Below are positions 32,953-44,116 of a stretch of 64,000 nucleotides of DNA, in pieces. Under the pieces are notes generated by a model. It was given only the letters and a program-made list of their open reading frames with translations. It ran no database searches and was not told the origin of the DNA. This DNA is from Punctularia strigosozonata HHB-11173 SS5 (lineage: Eukaryota; Basidiomycota; Agaricomycetes; Corticiales; Punctulariaceae). The translations under genes and the position numbers were made by a program. Within the stretch, counting starts at the first letter, position 1. Each line of letters starts with the position of its first letter. The stretch lies in NCBI RefSeq assembly GCF_000264995.1, contig NW_006767438.1, positions 1,902,311 through 1,966,310 of the forward strand, in the 5' to 3' direction.

Positions 32953-35673
32953 ATGTCATTCACGAACGGCGGGATACACGCTGTATCTCGAGATGAATCT
33001 GTCTATAAGTCTGCCTATGACTATCTTGTACCTCTGTTGATTGTTGAGACATTCGCCTTTGGTAAGTAGTGAGGTGTACACTGCTTTCTATCTCATGCTT
33101 TGTGGTTAGGCATTTGCACTGTTTCCCTTCTAATCTTGGCATACTCCGTAACGTAGGAATCTGGATCATTACCTTACGTCTGACGTTTGGCTTAATATAT
33201 AATTCTAGGTTCTTCAAGCAGCGGCGTTCCAGTCCCATATTGCAACTATCAGGCGCTATCGGATTCTATATGACATTCGCGCTTCACTGGGGTCTTTCTC
33301 TCCAGGGGTTCCGCAAGATATTTCATGGGATGTAAGCACGGAAAAGCCAAAAGTTATCACGCATTCTGATCCAGCACCAGAGCCGTTACGGAGTCATCAG
33401 ATGTAGTCACGGATGCATCAATTCTGTTCGATGCGATGCTTCCTACTTACTTCCTTCCGTTCATCACAGAAACAGCACTCTTTGGTGAGCGTTTGATACA
33501 ATGAAATATGTACTATGTGAGATAACCAAGCCCAATATTAATAGGTGTTTCAACGACATTGTTCGCATTCATGTGGTATCTGATCGTCCGGTATGTAGTA
33601 ATCCAATTCAATACTGCATATAGCTGAATATCCTTACAGTCGATCTGGCTCGCCATTCGGGATATCTATCGTACACGGTAGTGCATGCGTCATGTACCTC
33701 GTGTCCGTTGCACACTGGGCCGTTGATCTCGCAGCATGCGTCATGATGTATCACTGGACAAAGTCTGGTGAGCCTACGCTGAGTACTCCGGGACGCTATA
33801 TGAGGTGGTATAGAGATGGAGATCTCATACTCATTACATTCAATGTCTGTCTCAATATATATATCTGGAACACATACATAATTGACATCCATATTAGATC
33901 GTACTCAGCGATGCCATTGTGCTCTGGAGAATGTGGTTGATTTGGGGAAAGGGAGCTAGGGTCCTGATACTAGCAACTCTATGCCTGTCGTTGACCGCCG
34001 GTGAGCACATTTTTCAGCATAGGCTCATAGATAGGATTCACATAATTGAAAGGCCCCTCAATATCCAATGCCGCTACCCTACTACACTCCAATGAAGATG
34101 AAGATAGCGAGCTTCATAATTCTGCTGTTCTACCCACCTTCGGCTCAACCAGCGCAGGAATGATCACCTCTATTTCATCCACGGCATCTAACTTCACCGC
34201 AACGAGCGCTATTGCCTACAAGGCGTGGTACGCGCACCCTTAGGTCTGGCCGCAGGGATAACAAATCTTGATTGCAGGCAACATCGCAAACTGCTTGCCG
34301 ATAGCCTTCGCTGTAATTCTCGAAAAACGATGGCGGAAAGAATCATGGTCATCATGGTGGAGTCTGGAGCGGTATATTTTGGCCTTTGGGTGGGTTCATA
34401 CCCGTCCTCGGAACGTTTTCCGACTCCAATGCCCCAACAGATTCTATGGATAGTCACCGGCATTCATGGCGTAGCAGCATTCGACAAGAACTGGTCAGCT
34501 GTCGACCACATGAATACCGCGATGGCACAAGTGACTGTGACATCCTGACATCACTAGATCATAAGCATGCGCTACGCGACGCTGTACACCGATTATGGAC
34601 ATTTAACGTATTCCAGTGTATACAGGTTAGGGAATGATTACTTACATTTAGGGGCTTCACCTAGTAGTGTGCTTGACCCCGCTGATTAGTAGGCCTGAAA
34701 TATGACCATGCTTGGCTTTCATCAATCAACACTTGATTTTGGTGTACGCTATTTTCAGCATGCTTGACTTCAAGCATCAGTGTGCATTACTAAGCGTGTG
34801 GTTACTCAGAGCATATGCTGATTAAACTGGCTGATTATTTCTTATCGTGCGTCACTCTTGAGTTATCAATTAGCATGCGTCAGTGAATGTTACTTATTAG
34901 TATGTACATGAATTCGCGAGTTTGAACAGTCCTTGTTGGTCTGGTGGATATCTTCTTACCGTGGGTTCCCATTGGCTTAGTGGTTAGCGTGCATTACAGT
35001 GAGTTATTCTCTTGGTCTAGTGATACCTTCTTACTGTGGTTTACCGTTGGGTTATCCGCAATGCATTACAGTAGCCTATCTAACGGGTCTAATGATCATT
35101 CTAATCGTGTAACCATTCATGTACCACAACTGTTATCGCGGACCATTCTTGCGCAGGAGCGGGATCGAACCCGAGGCGTGTGCAAAACCCAAGTGATCAC
35201 ATCAAGACGCGTTACCGCTCCACCATCGGAGCTAACTATGTCGCCACTCACGGCATTTTATAAACGCGTGTTCCTCCCAGCTGACGTCACTGCTTAATCA
35301 GACGCTCACATGACTCAAGGCCGCCAGCCAATCAGAATGACTTTTTGTCTTGTCTCGTGGGAAACATCCTTGCTTTAGTATAGAAGATTCGTCCGCCAGA
35401 TAGTACGCTGACAATCTTGTGCAGTCCATTTACCCACTTGTGATTATCATCCTCGTTGCCCTTGAGCGCACGTATTGCGACCGCCCATTCCCGGTAATCA
35501 TGTCCGGCACCCCTCCCACGACGACGACAGTTTCCACCTCCCGTGGTCATCACATCAATATAGACATCGCCGTCGAACGGGAAACTGAAGGCGGCGATGG
35601 AATGTCACAAGTGGCGTCTGATCCCAGCACCTCTGATTTGACAAGCAATGAAGCGGAGAAGATGGGGCGTTGA
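32953..35673 (+). CDS. Multi-pass membrane protein, tandem paralogue 2 of 4
   Basis: Exons 32953-33061, 33110-33152, 33209-33331, 33375-33484, 33545-33590, 33640-33844, 33898-34000, 34053-34227, 34278-34389, 34441-34536 and 35425-35673 give 456 residues, phases consistent. It has the same 11-exon plan as its neighbours. All donors are GT, including introns 3 (GTAAGC) and 9 (GTGGGT), where paralogues 1 and 3 use GC. Motifs: VPLLIVETFAFG, FALHWGLSL, LPFITETALFG, VAHWAVDL, LWRMWLIW, ESGAVYFGLW, IYPLVIIILVALERT. The last intron, 34537-35424, is 888 bp against about 50-60 bp elsewhere and contains a tRNA-derived insert. Function unknown. Confidence 0.75.
34640..35240 (-). repeat. SINE-like insert with tRNA-derived head in the last intron of paralogue 2
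   Basis: On the minus strand, 35236-35211 gives an A-box-like D-arm (TAGCTCCGATGGTGGAGCGG, with GCTC/GAGC able to pair) and 35171-35161 gives a perfect B box, GGTTCGATCCC. No matching acceptor stem was found, so this is not a working tRNA gene. Downstream on the minus strand the body contains about 75-bp tandem units (GGTCTGGTGG near 34937, GGTCTAGTGA near 35014, GGGTCTAATGA near 35085). A tRNA-like head plus a repetitive body fits a SINE or SINE relic. Outer limits are approximate. Confidence 0.5.
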
Positions 35674-35801
35674 TGGCTTATGGAATGGTTGCGACAATCA
35701 CTACGTGGCTAACTTCCAGCTTTCACGATCGTAACAAAAGTAGCAGTATTCAGATCGAATTCCAAATACACGAGAGACCACTCAATGCAAGTTCGCCTTC
35801 C

Positions 35802-37496
35802 TTACTGTCTCAACAGCACCCTGATCGGATCCGGAACATCCGGCCTCTTCTCCCACTCAGTCATCCACCCCTTGCTCGCGCCCTTCTCATTGCCAATGTT
35901 CGGCTTCCCAAACACCGCCGTGACGTACCACACGTCGCCCTCGGTCGGCTCCACTGTGTCCAGTAAAGTCGGTAAGACAGCTCTCGCCCACATCAGGCTC
36001 GAGTTAGCGTCGGTCCGGATGACTTTTCCTTCCCTCTGCTTTCTGTTCCCCAGCTCGACGATCGCAGACGCACCCGCCCGCGAGTGCGCCCGCGCCTCGG
36101 GACCCTCTTGCCAGAATCCAAAACCACCTTCGACCGACTTGTCCACGGGATCGAGGTGTCGTCCGTCCGGGCGCTGGCCATAGATCGCCCAAGCGCCTTC
36201 GGCCGTCCATATCTTCCGCCCCGCCCGAACGCGATGTACACGCACGTGCCACAGCGGCGCGGCGGGCGTCGGCGGCACGAGCCACGTCTCGACCTCCACG
36301 TCCGCCCAGGGATACCACATCGACCTCAACCAGCCGCCGTCGTTCTCAAACCTGAACTCCTCCGTCTTCCGCCTCGCGCGCCACGTCTCGCCGTCGTCGT
36401 CGGAGAGAAGCAACGCGCTATCTCCAGCATGTTCCTCAAGCGTGCCGTCACCAACAGGGACGCTGTACGCGAACGCGGCGCTGTACGCAAACTTGCCGTA
36501 CTTGGCCGCGCTCTGCTTGACTGGATAGCTGCATCGCTGCCCGCTCGAGAGCACGTACGTGTGCCCGCCGAGGTTGGTCGCGATATGGAGCGGCTTGTAG
36601 AGCGGTTTAACCGTCTCCCTCAACGCCGAGGGGAATGGCTCCTCCACGGATGACCAGAAAGGGTGAGTCTCCGGCAGCGCGAGCGAGACGAAGCTCTTGC
36701 AGCACCGGTGAGCGACCCGGGCGAGTTGTAGTTCTCGGTTAGGTTAAAGTTCGGGTAGGCATAACCGAGGGTAAGGGTGCTATCCGGATTGTAAGCACCA
36801 GGTTGCGCGGCTCAGTAACGGAGATCTCGAAGTTGAATCCCTCTGACGACGCCTCAGGTGAGGGGTGCGGGAAGTTCCACATCTGCGAAGGATAGAGCGC
36901 CCCTTCCTGACCGCCTTCCTCGATCCCCTCGCTTCACACGCATCGCCGGGAGGCTCACGCATCCACCTCGGCCATACATGAGCGCATTTTGACGACACCG
37001 TTGCACAGCTCAAAAGGTTCGCTCGACCTCTCTGAGGCCTCGAGTCGTTGATCGCAGGCGAAAAGACTGGTCTCGCGATGGCCCAGAGGGCGTTGTACAG
37101 TACGCGACGCGTCCGTATCACATTTTGCATTGCTGATCGTACTTATTATTCATCCGCGTTCGCGATCCAGTTCGCGCAACTCGTCCATCCGAGGCTATCC
37201 CAGACCGAGGGTCCCGAGCGATGCGAAGCATTCCGCCAACGTGCGCGTCAGTTCGTGCTCGATTTCGTCCACTATTTCGACGACGAAGGTACGCCCGTTT
37301 TGGTTTTTCTATTCCTCCAGACGATGCTTCCGCCCTCAGGTCGTGCAGTCGCCTTTGGCCGCTCGCTCGTATACCGCTTCGAGATGTCATCATTTTGGCC
37401 GCAACATCGGAACGAATTCGTAGCGGGTTCGCTGCGTATGGCGTGGTATGCTGGAAGGTCTTGACGAAGGAGGACATGGGAGGATGGGCAAGCACA
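35802..37496 (-). pseudogene. Broken duplicate of the DUF2264 gene with an internal inversion
   Basis: 35835 to about 36680 is nearly identical to the 3' half of the intact gene at 46947-49049 and keeps an open frame of 281 residues (to 36647). Beyond it the copy is scrambled. 36904-37396 is inverted: in the intact gene GCGCCCC runs on into the exon-4 start, while here it joins the exon-1 text CTGACCGCCTTCCTCGA in the opposite sense. Exon 1 to exon 4 text then runs on the plus strand up to ATGTCATCATTTT, where the minus-strand 5' end (GGCCGCAACATCGG) resumes. The inverted part is 493 bp against about 930 bp in the intact gene, so it has also lost material. It cannot make a full protein. Confidence 0.88.
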
Positions 37497-37504
37497 GGGC
37501 AGTA

Positions 37505-38090
37505 GCGAGCATGGGTCGGCTGGCATATCCGGGAGTGGAACCGCTCTCATACGAAGGGCATTTTCTGAGTACTTAGGAGATGTGATGTAGCGGAAGGCGA
37601 TGTGGTGGACGGCGGGGTGGTAGTAGGGCAACTCTTCGCCGGGCTTGACGAGAGGGGTGAGTACAAGGGTGTGAGGTACAGCGTCTTCGTGTACTCGGAT
37701 GCAAAAAGGGTGCAAAGCTGCTCAAATCCGGAATCTCGCCCAGGTCGGCGAGGCAGTAGGCGGCGATGCGTGTTGGTCGCGATCCTTCGAAGATGGGCGC
37801 CGCGCCCGCGAAGGCCGCAGTCTCCGTCGAGTCTGAAATAGTTTCTGATCGTATGATCAGCGTCGAGTTGTATTATGGGTGATGGATGAGTTGCAGGGCG
37901 GCGGCTTCGAACTACCATAGATCAGATGAAATGAAGTAAACATAAAGATCATCGCGATGAGATGAACGCACCAGATGAGGCGGGAAACTGGCGTTGCTCT
38001 ATACCAGCGAGGACCAACCGTACGGGAGGGCCATTTCCTGTTCATCTTGGCGGCAGGGCAGCGTAGCATCGAATTTGGGACGTGCAGCGG
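37505..38090 (-). pseudogene. TRM44 5' fragment (pseudogene 1)
   Basis: Matches the start of TRM44 (28053-28660): VPHTLVLTPLVKPGEELPYY, then the exon-2 text around RRLLPRRPGRDSG, FEAAALQLIHH, and the exon-1 text up to about 38090. The reading frame is interrupted (for example the Glu of LIHHPEY has become a stop codon) and exons 3 and 4 are absent. It abuts the 5' end of the broken DUF2264 copy. Confidence 0.85.
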
Positions 38091-38800
38091 GGCTCATTGT
38101 GCGAGAGTGGCGGACGAGCACGCTCTCCTTATGTAATGATTGACCTGTGGGTTTTCGGCTTCGAGTTTCCTGTCCGTTCGCTGCCTCCGAGTTCTCAAGC
38201 TTGCATGCGATACAATACGTACGCGTGGTCGCTTACAGCCATAGCATACGATATTCTGCTGTAGCCTCCCGAGTGCATGCTCTTCTATCAGCGAGAGCTA
38301 AGGGATTGAGTGCTGCCAAGTATATTCGAACAAATACCTAGTTATTATTGAATTTGAGGCAGAGCAGATATTGAGCATGGCACACCGGGTACTGAAAGTT
38401 AATTACTCCATTCTTGAAGAAACTCTCCAGTCATCCAGTCTCAATATCGGTCGGATGGTGGACAAGTGGAACCGACGGATCCGAGGTTAAACTTCAAAGT
38501 CGTGTGGTTCGCCGTCCCAAACTCACGGGCACTGCGGTTCCATATCTCATTTTCTCGTTATAGGCTCATCCTAAGCCATAGAGGTCCTATCTACCCAACT
38601 ACCGTCATAGATAGCAGATAGCAGAAATAGAAATAGTGCTGCTCAATTATCTGCTGTGCATCATGCATCGACATTGATGAGCGCTCTGTTACCATTCCAT
38701 ATTTTTGCGTGGTGTCATGCGGTATCCAAGTTGATGGAGTGCGCGGTATAAAGTGGCCTCTCTGTTTACCTCTTGAGTCGCTTCCACCTGCTCGCCCACC
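38091..38800. other. Upstream region of membrane paralogue 3
   Basis: No gene supported. The first part resembles the sequence upstream of the intact TRM44, consistent with a duplicated TRM44-promoter-membrane gene unit. Confidence 0.4.
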
Positions 38801-40629
38801 ATGGCGTCTGTGTCTGTTAATTCCACACAAATCCATGACATGTTCGTGACGGAATGGAAATACCTTGCTGCTCCTTTCATCATTGAGACGTTTTCCTTCG
38901 GTGAGCTGTCGACTCAAGCTTTGCAGATGGTAGCGCTTACATACGCTTCCGTGAGGCGTCGCCATTACCTCAACTCTAACTTGGGGGTATTGGCTCCTGT
39001 GATTGACAAGCATCTACTTGGCCAGCACATGGGGTGACTTATGTTGGTCATAGGTTGCTCCAGTCTCGTCTGGCTATCCCAAAGCTTCAACTGGTTCTTG
39101 TAATGGGAGGATGCGGCCTTATTACTCTCCAGTGGGCACTGCATGTCCGAGCTTTCTACGGCATATTATACACATTGCATGTCTTGCATCACTCATGATA
39201 TCTAATCTGATGTGACCATAGGGCTCTTGGTATCATGAAAACAGCCCCCCTCCCTAGCATGTTAGCGATAAGCCTCAATATACCTGGAGTTTATCTCCCA
39301 TTCATCACCGAGACCGCATTATTTGGTGAGCGAATAGATATCAACGTGTGAAAATTCAATCAGCTCATGGAGAATATAGGATGTTCAACAACGCTGTTTG
39401 CACTGCTATGTTGTCTAAATCTTCGGTAACTGAGTGTCTTTCATCACATGGCTCCGATACTCAAACAGAAATGGTTCTAGCATGCGGTTAAGTGCCCCTA
39501 ATAAACGTGCTGTCATCGTCATTGTATGCGCGATGTACGCGGTCTGTGTATCTCACTGGTCCTTCAATCTATGGACATGCATTGCCTGGTTCATCTACTA
39601 CACGGATTTTGATGGGGCCGTCCCGTCATCTAAATCTTATATAGGTCTCATCATCATCACAATCAATGTATGTGCATTCATTTCTCCTGCTGCTGTTTAG
39701 CATTGATTGTTCATATAGGTCGTTATAAGCGATTCTGTCGTGTTGTGGCGCATGTGGATTATTTGGAATAGAAAGCGGAATATATTCATTCTATCGGTAA
39801 TCTTGCTCTTCCTGACAATAGGTGAGCTGTTATGTGTGCTCGATGTCGAAAATATCGCGAATTAACTCTGTAACTGAGGATCATCCATCGCAAACATCGC
39901 TCTCACTCGAGCCTCTGGAGACACTCGTCATGGGGAATTCATAGCCCTTCCTACATTCAGCTATAATACATGGGGCCTGGTGACTAGTGCTTCGTCAACT
40001 GCGTCCAACATGATAGCTACCTGCTTGATTGCATATAAGGGATGGTTTGTATCCTCCATACTTCTATCTTGGTATATGGCCTGTTATTAATGCGTAACTA
40101 CGTAGGAGGCATCGGGCAACGATTACCGCGAGTCTCAGGAATGGTACTCGTCGCACTCAGGCTGAGAGAACAATGAGTATTCTGGTTGAATCGGGCGCCA
40201 TTTACTGTGTATTTTGGGCAAGTCCTCATAACTCTAATAATCCTGATGGATTTTTTTTCTCATCTAACACACTCGAAGATTGTTTGGGTTGCCATCTCGG
40301 TCCTAGAGACTCCCCGCCTCATTGATCATGTTGGTACCGCGATGGCGCAAATCACGGTGAGTCCTACCAAATGCACGTCTTTCAGTCAGCTGACACCTCC
40401 TGCTTAACAGGCAATCTATCCTCTGCTGATCTTGATCCTCGTCGCCTTGGAACGTACGCACTGCGATCGCAGTTTCATTGTCAGCAAGCTAGGCGCTGTG
40501 GCCCAAGGACCAGCCGTTGACGACCATATCATGCATATCGCCAGAGATACGGAAGCGGAATGTAACGATTGGGAAACTACCGATTCCAACAGAACCAGCA
40601 CATGCGAAGAACCAAAACACGACGCTTGA
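38801..40629 (+). CDS. Multi-pass membrane protein, tandem paralogue 3 of 4
   Basis: Exons 38801-38900, 38956-38998, 39054-39176, 39222-39325, 39380-39425, 39469-39667, 39719-39821, 39879-40044, 40106-40217, 40279-40356 and 40411-40629 give 430 residues, phases consistent throughout. Introns 3 (39177-39221, donor GCATGT) and 9 (40218-40278, donor GCAAGT) need GC-AG ends; no GT donor keeps the frame at either place. The start ATG has a good context (CCACCATGG). Motifs: APFIIETFSFG, LQWALHV, LPFITETALFG, VSHWSFNLW, LWRMWIIW, ESGAIYCVFW and IYPLLILILVALERT. Function unknown. Confidence 0.77.
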
Positions 40630-41599
40630 GGTAGGGCACACCAAGGCCGGACAATGGCAGCTCGGTGATACAGTTTTGACGCGACCCGATAAGACCTACA
40701 TGTATATTTGCGGACAGGACATTGACACAGTAGCATATCTACTTCGTGTACGTGGGTTAAATCAGATACCGTTAGCATTTGTCTCCCTCATTCAGCTCCA
40801 TGCAGTTCATTGGGTACGGCAACACAACTCGTCCTCAGAGCAGGATCAAGCTTGAGCGGCTCAGATCGCCCCTACTTTCCTATCCAGATTTGGCGATTAA
40901 TAACGAATCTACCCGGAATGCGCGCTACCTTACGACGCCTCTACCATGGCGGCGCTGCGAGTGTCGATAACACATGCTGCATCTGGAACTCGCAGTCCAG
41001 CCAGGAAGCTACCACAATGACATCAGCCATCGGCAGTCGTGTCCCTCCCTCAACTCCTCCGTGCTCCACCTCGATTTTTGTATCCTGTCCTCGTCGTCAG
41101 TAGGAGCGTCAATCTGTCGTGAGAATGTACAGAATTTTGTTATGCCATGGCGGTTCTCCGCAACGTGTCAGGAAAAGGCTCCTCTGAGAACCATGTCACA
41201 GCATCAGTAGCGAGCGAACGATGCTTCTTTGTCAAATCGAGATTCAAGTAGGCGTGGACGGGGGTGAGCATCTATGCGGGTCTTAGATGCTGGACTGCGC
41301 AGCCCAGTAGCGGAGGTCGCAATGTTGCACTCCCTTTACTACGGCCGTAGACGATGGGGGTGGGGGGCTCTGAAGGCCAATGAGCCCCGTTATGGGAACA
41401 TTACGAAGCAGGATAGCAGAACTGATGAGCCCTGTGAGAACGATCGAAAGCAACAGCACGACCCAGAACATACATCAGTAATAACAGAGTCTGCATCGGT
41501 CGTACCTTTGTTCTCAGTATTTGAGACATATCTGGGAATGGCGGGCGCACTCAGCATCCAGTATCGTGAAGCCCTCCGCGTGATAACTTGAACCGGTGC
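40630..41599 (-). pseudogene. Intergenic with a short DUF2264 relic
   Basis: 41290-41350 resembles the DUF2264 stretch near 47950-48010: CTGCGCAGCCCAGTAGCGGAG against TTGCGCGGCCCAGTAACGGAG, and ATCCCTTTGACGACG-like text follows. It is a third, strongly decayed trace of that gene on the minus strand. The remainder holds no supported gene. Confidence 0.5.
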
Positions 41600-43070
41600 C
41601 CGGAAGCAGTGAAGCGTGATAATGACGGTGACCCAGAACATGTAGCTCTGCGGGCTTTCCGATGACGAATGTGCCGAGGCGCAAGTGCACCGCTTCGCCT
41701 TCAGCCGAGAGAAGAGGATGGAAATGCCGTGGGGACCGAGGGGAGCTGGGGTCGAGGCCGGGGAGTACGCCCAGAGTCCTCGCGCGACGGATGTTGATTC
41801 TGTATCCGGTGTAGCCTGCAGGGGCAAGTACATGCACCAGTAGTCGTCTTCCTTACCTGTGTGTCGGAGTATCATTAAAGGAGGCAGTCCGAGGAGTGAA
41901 TGGTAGAGCGCACCCTCAATCAACATGCCCACCGGGCGGTCGCTCCCAGCTTTGCCACGGGTATCGGTGGTAGACCATGGAGAGGCCCTGGGACGCGGGG
42001 AACATCTCCTTCAATAGCAGCACCAGGAATATCGCAACATCGATTCCCTAGATCAAGGGTTTAGTCATCTCCTGCGACGCAGAGATAGGGTGCGAAGAGG
42101 GCGTACAAGCCTGCACTGATTCACTTCGAACAAGTACTTGCGCGGGTCGGTCGTTTTCTGCCAGGTCATGACAAAATGCTTCTGTCGCTCGCGGATCACG
42201 AGTAGGTCTCGCGGGAGAGGAGGTTGTGCAATGGACGGTTACGAATAGGGCGAGCGCAGTGCGGTGTAGGCGTGAGGATGGGTCGGTTGGCGTGTCCGGG
42301 AGCACAGCACGTCGATGTGAAGAGTAGTTTACGAGCTTGTAGAAGAGGCGAGGTGATGGACGTCGGGCTGGTAGGAGCCTGAGGGCAACTCTTTGTCTGA
42401 CTTGACGAGCGCAGTGAGTACGAGGGTATGGCGTGGTGCGTCTTCGATGTTCTTGGATGCAAAGCAGCACAAACCTGCTCGATTCGACCGTCCTAGCGAG
42501 GCCGGCGCGGCAGGAGGTTGGTCGCGATGTTGCGGATAAGTGCAGCGCGCGCAAATACTGTGGCCCCCGCCAAGACTGATATCGCTTCTGGTTGGAGCAT
42601 CAACCTCGATTCGTATTCCGGGTGATCGATGAGTTGCAGAGTGCAAGGCTCGGACTGCGATGGATCGATAGTTCGGATGAGAGGGAAGGAAATTATTAAT
42701 ACCATCGCGACGCGTCTCGTGCGTGCCGTTACCGATGGGTACGCTATAAGGTAGCGCATCCTGCCCAGGGCCGCGAGACAATACATACCGATGGACATTG
42801 AATGTTGGTTGCGAGCCTTCGAAATGAGCGCGGCGCCACGAAGGCTGCCACTTCGGTTGGGTCTAAAATTTTCTAATCTGAGAATCAGCGTCGAGTGGTC
42901 GTCTGGATATGGAATATTTGCAGCACGGCGGAGTCGAACTACTACATATCGTATAAGATGGAAGTGAACATGGATGGCAGTACAACGCATGAGCGCACCA
43001 GAACGATACATCGTGCCAACCTAACCAGACGTAAGGGCCGTCTTCCGATCCGTTCGGATTCCCAATAGCG
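41600..43070 (-). pseudogene. TRM44 pseudogene 2
   Basis: A longer but more decayed copy than the one at 37.5 kb. Recognisable parts on the minus strand: exon 4 (GYTGYRINIRRA, LRLGTFVIG, near 41.6-41.85 kb); exon 3 (about 41.88-42.03 kb, ending in a GAGCGACCGCCCGGTGG-like stretch); exon 2 (TLVLTALVKSDKELP, LPDTPTDPSSRLHRTALAL) and exon 1 up to about 43070. Frames are broken in several places. The neighbouring DUF2264 trace at 41.29 kb has the same relative order as at 35.8-38.1 kb. Confidence 0.8.
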
Positions 43071-44116
43071 TAGAATCGAGTCTTGGACGCGGCGTTGCAC
43101 TCATTGGGCAGAGTTACGAGCCTTCCTTCCTTATGTAATCATCTACATTTCCCGCTCTGCAGTGGCAGCGACTGGCTTCTAGCTTTTTTGGTTGACAATG
43201 CGTTATTCGATCCATCTCTTCCATGCTTCACAGCTGCCAGCATGCTCACTTTCTCGCTGGTTATGTTTCACCGTAATGGTACACTGTCTCCGTCATAGTG
43301 GGCACAGGTCTTCCCAATCTTACGAGTACCTAGATGTGGGCTGACTTATTTTCATAGCGATGCATGCGAAGAGGGGACATGGTTTGCTCATATCGTGGCA
43401 TACAGAGAGGCTCGCTGCATGTAATCATTCATACTTCGAGCTTCATATCCATGTTATGGAGGGGAAGAAGTCGAGAATTTACGCTTGTGGAGTAACTTCG
43501 AATGTATATTACCAATCGGCCCTGTGACTCGTCCCGTGCAACTGAAACTTGGCAGCATGCACTGTCGAAAAGGGATGCGGATTCGGTGCATTTGCCGTTA
43601 TCCTGCGATTGAGTTTTGGAGCCGGTTACCAAAATCATCGATCTCCGTTCATATTACCTGTTGTATAATCTGGTTCCATGCATAGACTCCGATGGGCGGG
43701 GGAAAATAGGTATTGGATTGGCCATATGAGGTGCGACTTTGTGAATGAAGAATACAACATGGAGCATACTCATCGCCCTGAGATTATGAGCGACTAGAAT
43801 GTAACAGTCTTATCCCAATTAAAATACGATGTGTCACCGATAGCTGCGGACAATCGCCCGCATTTGATACGATCATTCAGGATCCACAGCACATGTGACG
43901 AGGCAGTATGATGTGGAGCGCGTCGGTGGGCCTCTGCCGTCGTTCGAATCTCTCTGGATGCAATTGGGGATCTCGCTACGCTTATGCCGGGGAATGCTCG
44001 AAGTCGCTGCGGATCTAGGAGACCTTTATAGAGGCAGGGTCCAACTCGATGTCAGGCCATCAAACTTTTTCTCCATCCAAATTGCAACGAGTGTGTCGTC
44101 AAGGCGGACATAAATC
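43071..44116. other. Upstream region of membrane paralogue 4
   Basis: 43460-43955 is the counterpart of 31410-31820 (segmental duplicate). No gene supported. Confidence 0.45.

Noticed and set aside
35150-35240. A tRNA gene on the minus strand (perfect B box, D-arm able to pair)
   Set aside because: No acceptor stem pairs across the ends, the T stem has a mismatch and the anticodon arm is poor; better explained as a tRNA-derived SINE head.
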